Shown: positions 1-6,197, numbered from the stretch's first letter. The stretch: DNA of 6,886 nt from Deltaproteobacteria bacterium (GCA_026388345.1 JAPLJY010000125.1:1-6886), one strand, 5' to 3'. Notes: generated by a model not told the origin, from the sequence alone. Translations and numbers: made by a program.

Positions 1-76
1 TGCCGCCATCCGTCACCATCTTTACCGCTTCCTCTCGAAACTCTTTCGTGTATCGCCCGTTCGGTATCCTTTCCAT
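1..76 (-). CDS. IS3-family transposase OrfA, N-terminal 25 codons (runs off window)
   Basis: Reading leftward from an ATG at 76-74, the frame gives MERIPNGRYTKEFREEAVKM and then VTDGG before the window ends. The pattern R-Y-(T/S)-x-E-F-(R/K)-x-E-A-V-x-M is the start of the helix-turn-helix OrfA of IS3-family transposases, which binds the IS ends and is normally joined to the DDE integrase OrfB by programmed frameshifting. A strong ribosome-binding site (GGAGGTG, complement of 82-88) lies a few bases upstream, which supports this start. The start codon is 63 bp inside the terminal inverted repeat that ends at 139, a normal distance for this family. OrfA is usually about 90-100 residues, so most of it and all of OrfB lie outside the window. 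Whether the element is intact cannot be judged. Confidence 0.8.
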   Translation of the reverse strand, partial: MERIPNGRYTKEFREEAVKMVTDGG

Positions 77-105
77 TTCCACACCTCCGTCTTGGTCTCT
101 AACCT

Positions 106-139
106 AAACATTGGTGTCCATATTTTTCAACCTATCTCA
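106..139 (-). repeat. Terminal inverted repeat of the left IS3-type element
   Basis: Read on the minus strand from 139, the sequence begins TGAGATAGGTTG and includes TGGACACCAAT (complement of 110-120). It starts with TG, as IS3-family ends do, and lies just upstream of the orfA start. It matches the inverted sequence at 3468-3501 at 26 of 34 positions without gaps, including an 11-base identical core. The outer boundary at 139 is inferred from that alignment. The flanking bases at 140-142 and 3465-3467 differ, so no target duplication ties the two ends together. Confidence 0.65.
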
Positions 140-420
140 GACTTCGAGGGTCCTACCCTCATCTCTCGTGCAACATCGTGGCGCAACGGTTTAAGCGTGC
201 TTGTCTAAAATGTCTTTCTTCCTGTATTGTTGTTTTTCTATTTGCGATAGCCCATGCAGCATTTCAAGTGTAAATCTTCGATTCGGACTGAAAACACGGG
301 CTAAAGTCTCCTTGACTTTCCATTCGCATAAGAGCATTCATTAAGCGTCGTTTCTCTTATAGCTCAGTAAACCCATCAACCTAACCCCTCAACTTTCCCC
401 TTAACCTTCTGGGGGTCACC
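140..420. other. Gene-free leader between the IS end and the caspase gene
   Basis: This AT-richer stretch shows no credible reading frame. A short perfect hairpin, GAGGGT-CCT-ACCCTC, lies at 146-160 just outside the IS end; no T-tract follows, so it does not look like a terminator. A -35-like TTGACT at 312-317 is the best promoter half-site upstream of the caspase gene, but the -10 candidates at normal spacing (around 335-342) are poor, so no promoter is claimed. The ribosome-binding site of the next gene is the GGGGGT run just before its ATG. Confidence 0.5.
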
Positions 421-3366
421 ATGAATCAGGGTAGAAAAATCCTTTCCATCGGGCTGATTTGTACCCTTGTCGGCGTGTTGGCCGCATGGGAACCTGCCTG
501 GGCCCAGACATCTGAGCCGATACTGAGCGTCGAGGTGGGCACGCATAACGCCGGCGTCATGCGCATCGCCCTGGACCCATCCAATCGCATTCTCGTGACG
601 GGCTCCGAGGACAAGACAGTCCGGGTTTGGGACATCTCGGGCCGTGGCGAACTCCTGCGCATCCTGCGTCCCCCGGTGGATGCAGGCAATGTGGGGGAGA
701 TTAAGAGCGTTGCCCTGTCTCCGGACGGAGGGACCGTGGCCTGTGGCGGCTTTACCGGCTCGCCGCAGACAGGCGATGCGTGGGTATTCCTTTTTGACAG
801 AACAACGGGCACCATGACCCGCCGGCTGGCAGGATTGCCCGGGGCTGCGCATCACCTGTCATACACCAACGACGGACGCTTTCTTGTGGTCGCGATGCGT
901 AAGGGCGGCATACGCCTGTACCGTTTACCCAATTATGCCTTGGTCGCAGCGGACAGTATCTACGGCGATATAGTTGAGTGGGCCGAGAGCGATCCCACCG
1001 GTTTAATGCTTGCGACTTCCGAGTGGAATGGGTTCGTCCGTCTTTACGATCTCTCCTCCCTGACGAATCCGGATGGCCCCTCGCCTCGCCCTATCACTCC
1101 TGTGTCCAAGCTCAGGCCTCCAGGCGGCACGCGTCCCTGGGGACTGGCTTTCACGCCTGACGGAACCCGGCTGGCAGTGGGGTTCTACTATAGCACAAAG
1201 TTGGATGTTCTGGATGTCAAGGGTAACACCCTTGAGTATGCCTTTTCCCCGGATACCAAGGATTTGGATGGGTCTGGTTCAGAGAGCGTGGACTTGAGAG
1301 CCGTTGCCTGGTCCCCCGACGGCCGCTTCCTTTACGCTGGAGGGGGCATCCGGTCAAAAGGGGTCAGGCTAATCCGCAAATGGGCGGACGGCGGACGGGG
1401 AAAATCCATTTATCTCTCTACGGGATCTTCCAATCAGATCTTTCAGATCATTCCCACACGGGCAGGAGGGCTGGTATACGGCGCCAGAGACGGCTCCTTT
1501 GGGGCACTTAATGATCAAGGAAAGAGAACCATTTTCGTCCCTGCAGCTATCCCCAACTACCAAGCCAGCCATGAAGGATTTTTCCTCTCGGAGGATGGTG
1601 CAAGCGTCCAGTTCGGGTACGAGTCCTATGGAAAGTTACCTGCCATCTTTTCAGTGAACGAACGGAGACTCACAGACTCATTGTCCATTCTCTGGGCCGG
1701 CTTAAAAGCCGCATTCACTTTCCACAAGCCTATCACGGAAGGTCTCGAAGTGACCGACTGGAAAGACTCCCTATTCCCGAAACTAAACGGCAAACCGCTC
1801 CCCATAAAGAACGAGGCAGCCATGTGCCTGGCCATTCTCCCGAACCGATCGGCCTTCCTCCTGGGAACCGCTAATAACCTTCGGCTCTTCGATGCTGCGG
1901 GAAAAACGATCTGGCGGGCTCCCTTGCACACGCTGGCATACGTGGTGAACACCAACGGGAAAGTGGCAGTGGCAGGTCTCTGTGACGGAACGATCCGATG
2001 GTACCGGCTCACCGACGGCAGGGAGATCCTGGCCCTCTTCCCGCATCCCGACCGAAAGCGATGGATCCTCTGGACCCCGTCCGGGTACTTCGACGCGTCC
2101 CCTGGGGGCGAGGACTTCATCGGCTGGCACCTGAACAACGGGCCCGACCAGGCTGCCGACTTCTTTCCCGCCTCCCGGTTCCGCTCCACGTACAATCGCC
2201 CGGATGTCATCGATCGAGTGCTGAAAACGTTGGACGAAGCCGTGGCGCTGCAGCAGGCCAACGAAGAGTCTGGCCGGAAACAAGGAGTTGAAGTCTCGGT
2301 GCGGGAGAAGCTCCCCCCGGTGGTCACTATCACCTCTCCTGCCGACAGAGCGGAGGTATCCGGAACTCCGGTAAAAGTGCGCTACACTGCGCGGAGCTCC
2401 GAGCCCCTCACCGGACTGAAGATCCTCGTGGATGGCCGGCCTGTCTCCGCCGAAGGTGGTGGAAAATCGGGCAAGGAGAGCGGGGACATCTCCGTCCCGA
2501 TCCCCTCCCGGGACTGCGAGGTTTCGATCATCGCGGAGAACAGTCGAGCGATGAGCGAGCCGGCCACGGTCCGACTCCGCTGGAAGGGGACGGTTGCAGC
2601 GAAAGAGGAGTTCCAGATCAAGCCCAAGCTCTATGTCCTGGCCGTGGGGATCAGTCAGTACCAGGATGCCGAACTGCGTCTCGGTCTTGCCGCCAAGGAC
2701 GCCCTGGACTTCAGCACGACCTGGACCGAGCAGAAGGGGCGACTTTACAGCGGAGTGGAAGCAAGGGTCCTTGCCGATGCACAGGCCACCAAAGGGAACA
2801 TCCTGGATGGACTGGAGTGGCTCCAGCGGCAGGCGACCCAAAAGGATGTCGCGGTCCTGTTCTTCGCCGGCCACGGTATCAACGACCCCAACGGGGTGTT
2901 CTACTTCCTCCCGGTGGATGCGGACCTGGAACGCCTGAAGCGAACCGGCATCTCTCAGTCCGACATTACCTCCACGGTGACAATGATCGCGGGCAAGGTG
3001 CTGGTCTTCATCGACGCCTGTCATTCCGGGAATCTGATGGGTAAAACCAAACGCCGAGGTTTGGTGGTCAGCAGCACAGTCGTGAACGAACTGGCCAGCG
3101 CGGAGAACGGGGCCGTCGTTTTCTCTTCATCAACCGGGCGTCAGTATTCCCAGGAGAAACCGGAGTGGGGAAACGGGGCGTTCACCAAAGGGCTCATGGA
3201 GGGGCTTTCCGGAAAGGCCGACTATAAAGGGACGGGCCGAATCACCGTGAACATGCTGGATCTATACGTCTCCGAGCGGGTCAAGGAGCTGACCGAGGGC
3301 CAGCAGACCCCCACCACGGTAAAGCCGCCCAACGTGCCGGACTTCCCAGTGACTGTGTTGCGCTAA
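421..3366 (+). CDS. Exported WD40-repeat / Ig-like / caspase-like (peptidase C14) protein
   Basis: A 981-residue multidomain protein. Residues 1-28 form a Sec signal peptide: basic start, hydrophobic core, and an AWA-Q cleavage site. About residues 40-545 hold degenerate WD40-type blades, for example 42-73 ending TVRVWDI, 180-213 ending VRLYDL, and a blade ending TIRWYRL near 525; these suggest one or two beta-propellers. Residues about 632-724 look like an Ig-like or bacterial Big domain (PPVVTITSPADRAEV...). The caspase-like domain runs from about 734 (KLYVLAVGISQYQD) to the C-terminus. The catalytic His is probably H818 in FFAGHG and the catalytic Cys C867 in IDACHSG. By analogy with metacaspases, D865 two residues before the Cys suggests cleavage after Arg or Lys. 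The native substrate is unknown. A GGGGGT ribosome-binding site supports the start. The gene stands alone between two IS ends. The leader peptide places it outside the cytoplasm, so a classical suicide-defence role is less likely than an envelope or secreted role. Domain calls are firm; function is inferred. Confidence 0.9.
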   Translation: MNQGRKILSIGLICTLVGVLAAWEPAWAQTSEPILSVEVGTHNAGVMRIALDPSNRILVTGSEDKTVRVWDISGRGELLRILRPPVDAGNVGEIKSVALSPDGGTVACGGFTGSPQTGDAWVFLFDRTTGTMTRRLAGLPGAAHHLSYTNDGRFLVVAMRKGGIRLYRLPNYALVAADSIYGDIVEWAESDPTGLMLATSEWNGFVRLYDLSSLTNPDGPSPRPITPVSKLRPPGGTRPWGLAFTPDGTRLAVGFYYSTKLDVLDVKGNTLEYAFSPDTKDLDGSGSESVDLRAVAWSPDGRFLYAGGGIRSKGVRLIRKWADGGRGKSIYLSTGSSNQIFQIIPTRAGGLVYGARDGSFGALNDQGKRTIFVPAAIPNYQASHEGFFLSEDGASVQFGYESYGKLPAIFSVNERRLTDSLSILWAGLKAAFTFHKPITEGLEVTDWKDSLFPKLNGKPLPIKNEAAMCLAILPNRSAFLLGTANNLRLFDAAGKTIWRAPLHTLAYVVNTNGKVAVAGLCDGTIRWYRLTDGREILALFPHPDRKRWILWTPSGYFDASPGGEDFIGWHLNNGPDQAADFFPASRFRSTYNRPDVIDRVLKTLDEAVALQQANEESGRKQGVEVSVREKLPPVVTITSPADRAEVSGTPVKVRYTARSSEPLTGLKILVDGRPVSAEGGGKSGKESGDISVPIPSRDCEVSIIAENSRAMSEPATVRLRWKGTVAAKEEFQIKPKLYVLAVGISQYQDAELRLGLAAKDALDFSTTWTEQKGRLYSGVEARVLADAQATKGNILDGLEWLQRQATQKDVAVLFFAGHGINDPNGVFYFLPVDADLERLKRTGISQSDITSTVTMIAGKVLVFIDACHSGNLMGKTKRRGLVVSSTVVNELASAENGAVVFSSSTGRQYSQEKPEWGNGAFTKGLMEGLSGKADYKGTGRITVNMLDLYVSERVKELTEGQQTPTTVKPPNVPDFPVTVLR

Positions 3367-3818
3367 CACCCCTAAATGAAGGCCACATAGGTCATCTGAT
3401 ATGGTACCCGCTGCCTGTGTAAGACCTTTTACCCGCTGGTGACATTTCGGACGCTGATGGGTCTTCTTGAGGTTGGTTGTCAATGGTGGACACCAATATT
3501 TTATACTGCAAGTCGCTTTTCATAGAACAATGGTTCATAAGTGGCGGGAGACAGGAATCCAAGCCTGGCCTGTTCCCTTTGCCACGGGTCCCTCTCCGGC
3601 ATTTTGTGTTTATCATCCTGATGATCTTGCTATGGGATATTTATCGAGTAGTTCCATCCGTAATCCTCAATTCTGATATTTGTCCACAATTACGGACTCG
3701 TAGGTGAACGAGAGAGAAGTACGCAAGAACCGGCTGAACCTTTTTTTCTTTTCATTTTTACCACCTCGCCAAATATTGAACACTGGATAATCAAAGGAGA
3801 AGCTGATAAGGTGCCGCC
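3367..3818. other. 452-bp gene-free spacer with IS end and small inverted repeats
   Basis: No reading frame here resembles a known protein, and base composition is more AT-rich than in the flanking genes. It holds a direct repeat TACCCGCTG (3405-3413 and 3430-3438), the IS-like end at 3468-3501, a 6-2-6 palindrome ATCATC-CT-GATGAT (3612-3625), and an 8-bp inverted repeat TCCGTAAT/ATTACGGA (3657-3664 and 3689-3696). A T-rich run at 3741-3758 has no stem before it. No convincing terminator follows the caspase gene. The promoter of the restriction-modification operon should lie in the last 200 bp, but only a -10-like GATAAT (3786-3791) without a good -35 is visible. Confidence 0.5.
3468..3501 (+). 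repeat. Solitary IS3-type end, inverted relative to the end at 106-139
   Basis: TGAGGTTGGTTG followed by TGGACACCAAT (3487-3497) matches the left IS end at 26 of 34 positions in inverted orientation. It starts with TG and would face an IS body lying to its right. No transposase coding sequence follows, so either the body was lost or this is the edge of a small non-coding derivative. A partly similar inverted sequence, GTGGACA followed by AATAT on the minus strand (about 3676-3687), could be the other end of a remnant of about 230 bp, but that match is short. Confidence 0.5.
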
Positions 3819-4554
3819 ATGAAGAAAGTCGACTTCAGGGAAAATACGGCCGTGCTGACCGCGAAGGCGGTCGCCCACTACTGGCAAACGCGAGCCGTAC
3901 AGCGACGGAGACAGGAAGAAAGCGGAAAGGCGGATCAGGGCTCGCGCAGCGCCGTCACCGGCGGCGCACAGATGGATGGCTTCATCGACCTCTTCACCGA
4001 GCTGATCACCCGGACCGGAATCCCCGAACGATACATCTTCAGAAAGAAGACCGTGGAGTTGCCCGGCTTCTTCCGACCCACCAAGGAATGGGACCTCCTG
4101 GTCGTGAACAATCGCACCCTGATTGCCGCAATTGAAGCCAAATCACAGGTCGGCCCCTCCCTCCTTCGGCAACAATTTCAACAACCGGACGGAAGAGGCG
4201 ATGGGAAGCGCCCTGGACCTCTGGACCGCTTTCCGGGAGCGGGCGTATCTCGACAGCCCCCAACTCTTCCTCGGGTATTTCTTCATGCTGGAGGATTGCG
4301 AGGCATCCAACCGACCCGTCGGCATCCAGGAACCCCATTTCAAGGTGTTCCCCGAGTTTGTCGGCGCATCGTACATGCGCCGTTACGAACTGTTCTGTCG
4401 AAAACTTGTGCTGGAACGCCATTATACCGCCGCGGCCTTCATCACGTCATCCCCTGAAGACGGCGTCGAGGGGAAGTTCAAGACGCCCGCGGAAGATCTG
4501 TCGGTCGAACGATTTGCCTGGGTTCTCGCTGCCCATCTGACCGCCTTTGTGTAA
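3819..4554 (+). pseudogene. PaeR7I/XhoI-family type II restriction endonuclease, broken by a 4-bp duplication
   Basis: The family cuts CTCGAG. The first frame (from ATG 3819) gives 114 family-like residues, including the block VTGGAQMDGFIDLFTELI and the PD-(D/E)xK catalytic core: probably D92 in EWDLLVV, with E106 and K108 in IEAKSQVGPS. The match then stops and resumes in the +1 frame at 4165 with FGNNFNNRTEEAMGSALD, running to TAA at 4552-4554. Between them is CTCCCTCC (4157-4164), a tandem doubling of CTCC. Removing one copy restores a continuous frame of 243 residues, close to the PaeR7I length of about 246. As it stands, translation runs on in the wrong frame to 4457, giving 212 residues without the C-terminal half, so activity is probably lost. 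The likely ribosome-binding site is AAGGTG at 3808-3813. The methyltransferase follows 4 bp after the stop. Whether the duplication is real or a sequencing error cannot be told from one sequence. Confidence 0.88.
4157..4164. repeat. CTCC tandem duplication causing the endonuclease frameshift
   Basis: The sequence around it reads GTC GGC CCC TCC, then CTCC, then TTC GGC AAC AAT. Family members have V-G-P-S-F-G-N-N with nothing between S and F, so one of the two CTCC copies is the extra one. It adds 4 bp and shifts the frame by +1. The short C/T-rich run is a natural slippage site, but two copies are far fewer than the repeat numbers seen in classical phase-variable tetranucleotide tracts. Confidence 0.8.
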
Positions 4555-4558
4555 AGAG

Positions 4559-5467
4559 ATGCCTTCAACCATCCACAGACTGATCAACGGAGATGCGAGG
4601 AACCTGGCGTTTTTGGATGATGAGTCCGTCCATCTCGTCGTCACGTCACCCCCTTATTGGAACCTCAAGCGCTACAACGAACATCCGGATCAACTCGGCC
4701 ATGTCCAGGATTACGAAACCTTCCTGGGAGAACTGGAGAAGGTCTGGCGACAGGTGTTCCGGATACTCGTTCCCGGCGGCCGCCTGGTCTGCGTCGTGGG
4801 GGATGTTTGCGTGGCGCGGCACGATTTCGGCCGGCACCTCGTCTTTCCGCTGCACGCGGACATCTGCGTCATCTGCCGACGACTCGGCTTTGACAATCTG
4901 AACCCCATCATCTGGCACAAGATATCAAACGCTTCCTATGAAGTCTCAAACGGCTCGAAGTTCCTCGGCAAACCTTATGAACCGAATGCGATCATCAAGA
5001 ATGATATGGAATTCATTCTGATGCAGAGAAAACCGGGAGGATACCGGAAGCCGACCGACACCCAGCGCGATGCAAGCCGAATTTCCAAAGAGGAGTTCAA
5101 CCGCTGGTTCCAACAGATCTGGAACATCACGGGCGCCTCCACCAAACATCATCCGGCGCCGTTCCCGCTGGAATTGGCGATGCGTCTGGTGAGGATGTTC
5201 TCTTTCAGTGGCGACACCGTCATTGATCCCTTCTGCGGGTCCGGCACGACGATGGTCGCGGCCTTCCGCACGGGCCGCAACAGCATCGGGATCGAGATCG
5301 ATCCCGAATACTGCCGGATGGCCGCACGCTACCTGAAGGCCGAAAACACGGACCTCTTTGCAAGCGCGGAGTTGAGATTTGAAAGAATATCTGCCGGACG
5401 CGCCTGCGCCGTCATGGAAGAACCAGCTCTCTACGAAATCCGACCAGCAAAAAAGAGATTGGAATAG
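4559..5467 (+). CDS. Beta-class DNA methyltransferase (N4-cytosine or N6-adenine) of the type II system
   Basis: A 302-residue S-adenosylmethionine-dependent DNA methyltransferase that should protect the recognition site of the upstream endonuclease. The catalytic motif IV, TSPPYW (residues 29-34), comes first, and the AdoMet-binding motif I, DPFCGSGTT (D223 onward), comes late. This IV-TRD-I order defines the beta class, with the target-recognition region between, about residues 75-215. SPPY in place of DPPY often goes with N4-cytosine methylation but does not decide it. The ATG at 4559 is preferred because MPSTIHRLINGDA begins just before the fold; a TTG at 4547 in the same frame would overlap the endonuclease stop. 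The 4-bp gap from that stop points to co-transcription and coupled translation. No frame defect is visible, so the locus probably modifies but no longer cuts. The C-terminal 40 residues or so, after the fold, are not recognisable. Confidence 0.9.
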   Translation: MPSTIHRLINGDARNLAFLDDESVHLVVTSPPYWNLKRYNEHPDQLGHVQDYETFLGELEKVWRQVFRILVPGGRLVCVVGDVCVARHDFGRHLVFPLHADICVICRRLGFDNLNPIIWHKISNASYEVSNGSKFLGKPYEPNAIIKNDMEFILMQRKPGGYRKPTDTQRDASRISKEEFNRWFQQIWNITGASTKHHPAPFPLELAMRLVRMFSFSGDTVIDPFCGSGTTMVAAFRTGRNSIGIEIDPEYCRMAARYLKAENTDLFASAELRFERISAGRACAVMEEPALYEIRPAKKRLE

Positions 5468-5510
5468 ACAAAATGATGGAAGGAACAAGTGATCCCTGAG
5501 TTCGGGATTG

Positions 5511-5536
5511 GCCGCCCGTTTTGGTGTTGCGGCGGC
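5511..5536. other. GCCGCC/GGCGGC inverted repeat between the convergent genes
   Basis: Six perfect base pairs (5511-5516 with 5531-5536) enclose a 14-nt loop. No T-tract follows on either strand, so it is not by itself a terminator. It lies next to the atpE terminator and 44 bp past the methyltransferase stop, and may help end transcription arriving from the left. Confidence 0.3.
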
Positions 5537-5537
5537 A

Positions 5538-5581
5538 TAAAAAAAGGGAGTGGAAGTCGTGTCAGCGCTTCCCCTCCCTTT
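5538..5581 (-). terminator. Intrinsic terminator of atpE
   Basis: Read leftward, AAAGGGAG, one mismatch, GGAAG, an 11-nt loop, CTTCC, the mismatch, CTCCC and a run of T (complement of the A-run 5539-5545) form a long stem followed by a T-tract. It begins about 20 bp past the atpE stop codon. The + strand side ends CTCCCTTTCTTC, a weak T-rich tail, so it may also stop rightward transcription from the methyltransferase gene. Confidence 0.85.
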
Positions 5582-5601
5582 CTTCTATGATAACATGATC
5601 G

Positions 5602-5976
5602 CTACGAAAGGCCGATCACCTTGAGCAGCGGATTGGCGTAGAGTATAACCAGCGCAACGACCAGCGCATAGATCGCCAGGGATTCGATCATGGCGAGCCC
5701 CACCATCATGGTGAGCAGGACCTTGCCCTGCGCCTCCGGGTTCCGGCCGACGGCGTTCGTGGCGCCGCTCAACCCGTGACCCATGCCGACGCCGGTGCCG
5801 ATCGTCCCCAGGCCCATCGCGAGCCCTACGGCAAGAAGGCTGCAACCGACCACAATGGCCTTCGTATAATCGACGGATGAACCGGGCGCCGCCGCCTCCG
5901 CGGCCGCCGCCAGCGACACAGAAAACAGAACCGAAAAGATCACCAGAACAGCTTCAATAAAGGTCTTTTTCATCAT
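5602..5976 (-). CDS. atpE: F-type ATP synthase F0 subunit c, with N-terminal leader
   Basis: Subunit c forms the membrane rotor ring that carries ions through F0. The 124 residues comprise a hydrophobic leader (about 1-28, MMKKTFIEAV to the AAAAEAAA run), helix 1 with the glycine packing motif (GLGTIGTGVGMGHG, about 55-68), the polar loop GRNPEAQG with R78-N79-P80, and helix 2 with the ion-binding carboxylate E98 in IESLAIY, ending ILYANPLL. Plain c subunits are about 75-90 residues, so the extra length is the leader, which resembles a signal peptide. S99 and Y103 match the sodium-type pattern E-S-x-x-x-Y. However, the helix-1 Gln of sodium rings is Met here (M65) and the Thr after E-S is Leu (L100), so proton coupling is the safer guess. 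Two adjacent ATGs (5976 and 5973) follow AAGGAGG (5981-5987); the second has better spacing. No other atp gene is in the window, and atpE appears to be transcribed alone. Confidence 0.95.
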   Translation of the reverse strand: MMKKTFIEAVLVIFSVLFSVSLAAAAEAAAPGSSVDYTKAIVVGCSLLAVGLAMGLGTIGTGVGMGHGLSGATNAVGRNPEAQGKVLLTMMVGLAMIESLAIYALVVALVILYANPLLKVIGLS

Positions 5977-6041
5977 TCTCCCTCCTTAATGTTTTTTGTG
6001 AACTCGTTGACGAACTTTAGGAACTCACCTCCTTTCTTCAC
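5973..6041 (-). CDS. Candidate 22-codon leader ORF overlapping the atpE start
   Basis: On the minus strand a GTG at 6041-6039, 9 nt after AAGGAG (complement of 6051-6056), opens a frame reading VKKGGEFLKFVNEF then TKNIKEGE and a TGA (5975-5973) that overlaps the first atpE ATG as ATGA. That overlap is typical of translational coupling. The same frame has a TAG 51-53 nt upstream of the GTG, so it is not the tail of a longer gene here. The peptide matches no family I know and is strongly charged. It may be a leader peptide affecting atpE translation, or chance: AG-rich leader DNA readily gives Lys/Glu-rich frames. Confidence 0.3.
   Translation of the reverse strand: MKKGGEFLKFVNEFTKNIKEGE
6025..6034 (-). 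promoter_or_regulatory. Perfect 10-nt Shine-Dalgarno complement without a start codon
   Basis: Read leftward this is AAGGAGGTGA, fully complementary to the usual 16S rRNA 3' end. No ATG, GTG or TTG follows at 5-12 nt. It lies about 50 nt upstream of the atpE start and inside the candidate leader ORF. It could act as a ribosome standby or enhancer site for atpE, which has its own AAGGAGG at 5981-5987; the Escherichia coli atpE gene is known for an unusually strong translation-initiation region. The role here is inferred. Confidence 0.4.
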
Positions 6042-6130
6042 GATTTTCCGCTCCTTTTTGGGAAAGGCGTCCTACTTCACCCTTCCGGGATGATTGCCAA
6101 TCGGAAAATATCCCATTTTTCATGATGATT

Positions 6131-6159
6131 TTTGTAACGGCAAGGGAAAGGCTTGTCAA
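6131..6159 (-). promoter_or_regulatory. Sigma70-type promoter of atpE
   Basis: On the minus strand a consensus -35 TTGACA (complement of 6154-6159) is followed by 17 nt and a -10 TACAAA (complement of 6131-6136), four of six to TATAAT. Transcription would start near 6124, giving a leader of about 150 nt before atpE. It is the best promoter in the window and fits a gene transcribed alone and needed at high copy. Confidence 0.6.
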
Positions 6160-6188
6160 GAAATATTTGGTATCGCCTGGAAGGTTTG

Positions 6189-6197
6189 TGGTATAGA
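6189..6197 (+). promoter_or_regulatory. Possible extended -10 promoter of ahbB
   Basis: TGG-TATAGA (6189-6197) fits an extended -10 element, and transcription would start about 30 nt before the ahbB ATG. No good -35 lies at the proper distance (GGTATC at about 6169-6174). It lies about 30 bp from the -35 of the divergent atpE promoter, so the two could share regulation. Confidence 0.3.

Noticed and set aside
1783..3024. Long open frame on the minus strand (413 codons) inside the caspase gene
   Set aside because: It is antisense to well-conserved domains on the plus strand, has no recognisable domain, and is what GC-rich coding DNA gives by chance. The same holds for the minus frame at 1626-2333.
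3389..3430. Possible terminator after the caspase gene (AGGTC ... GACCT then TTTT)
   Set aside because: The stem is only 5 bp with a loop of about 29 nt and a short T run; this is too weak to call.
3467..3707. Small plus-strand frames in the spacer (69 and 76 codons) as genes or transposase remnants
   Set aside because: Neither has a good ribosome-binding site or any resemblance to IS3 OrfA or OrfB or another known family.
4149..4170. Programmed ribosomal frameshift in the endonuclease
   Set aside because: There is no slippery heptamer, and removing an exact 4-bp tandem copy explains the break more simply; restriction endonucleases are not known to use such recoding.
4123..4554. Second half of the endonuclease as a separate gene from the ATG at 4123
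   Set aside because: The first 14 codons overlap the catalytic core in the wrong frame and do not match the family; homology begins only at 4165, so this is a frameshifted half.
4946..5488. Minus-strand open frame of 180 codons over the methyltransferase gene
   Set aside because: It is a shadow of the conserved methyltransferase frame, with low-complexity composition and no motif.
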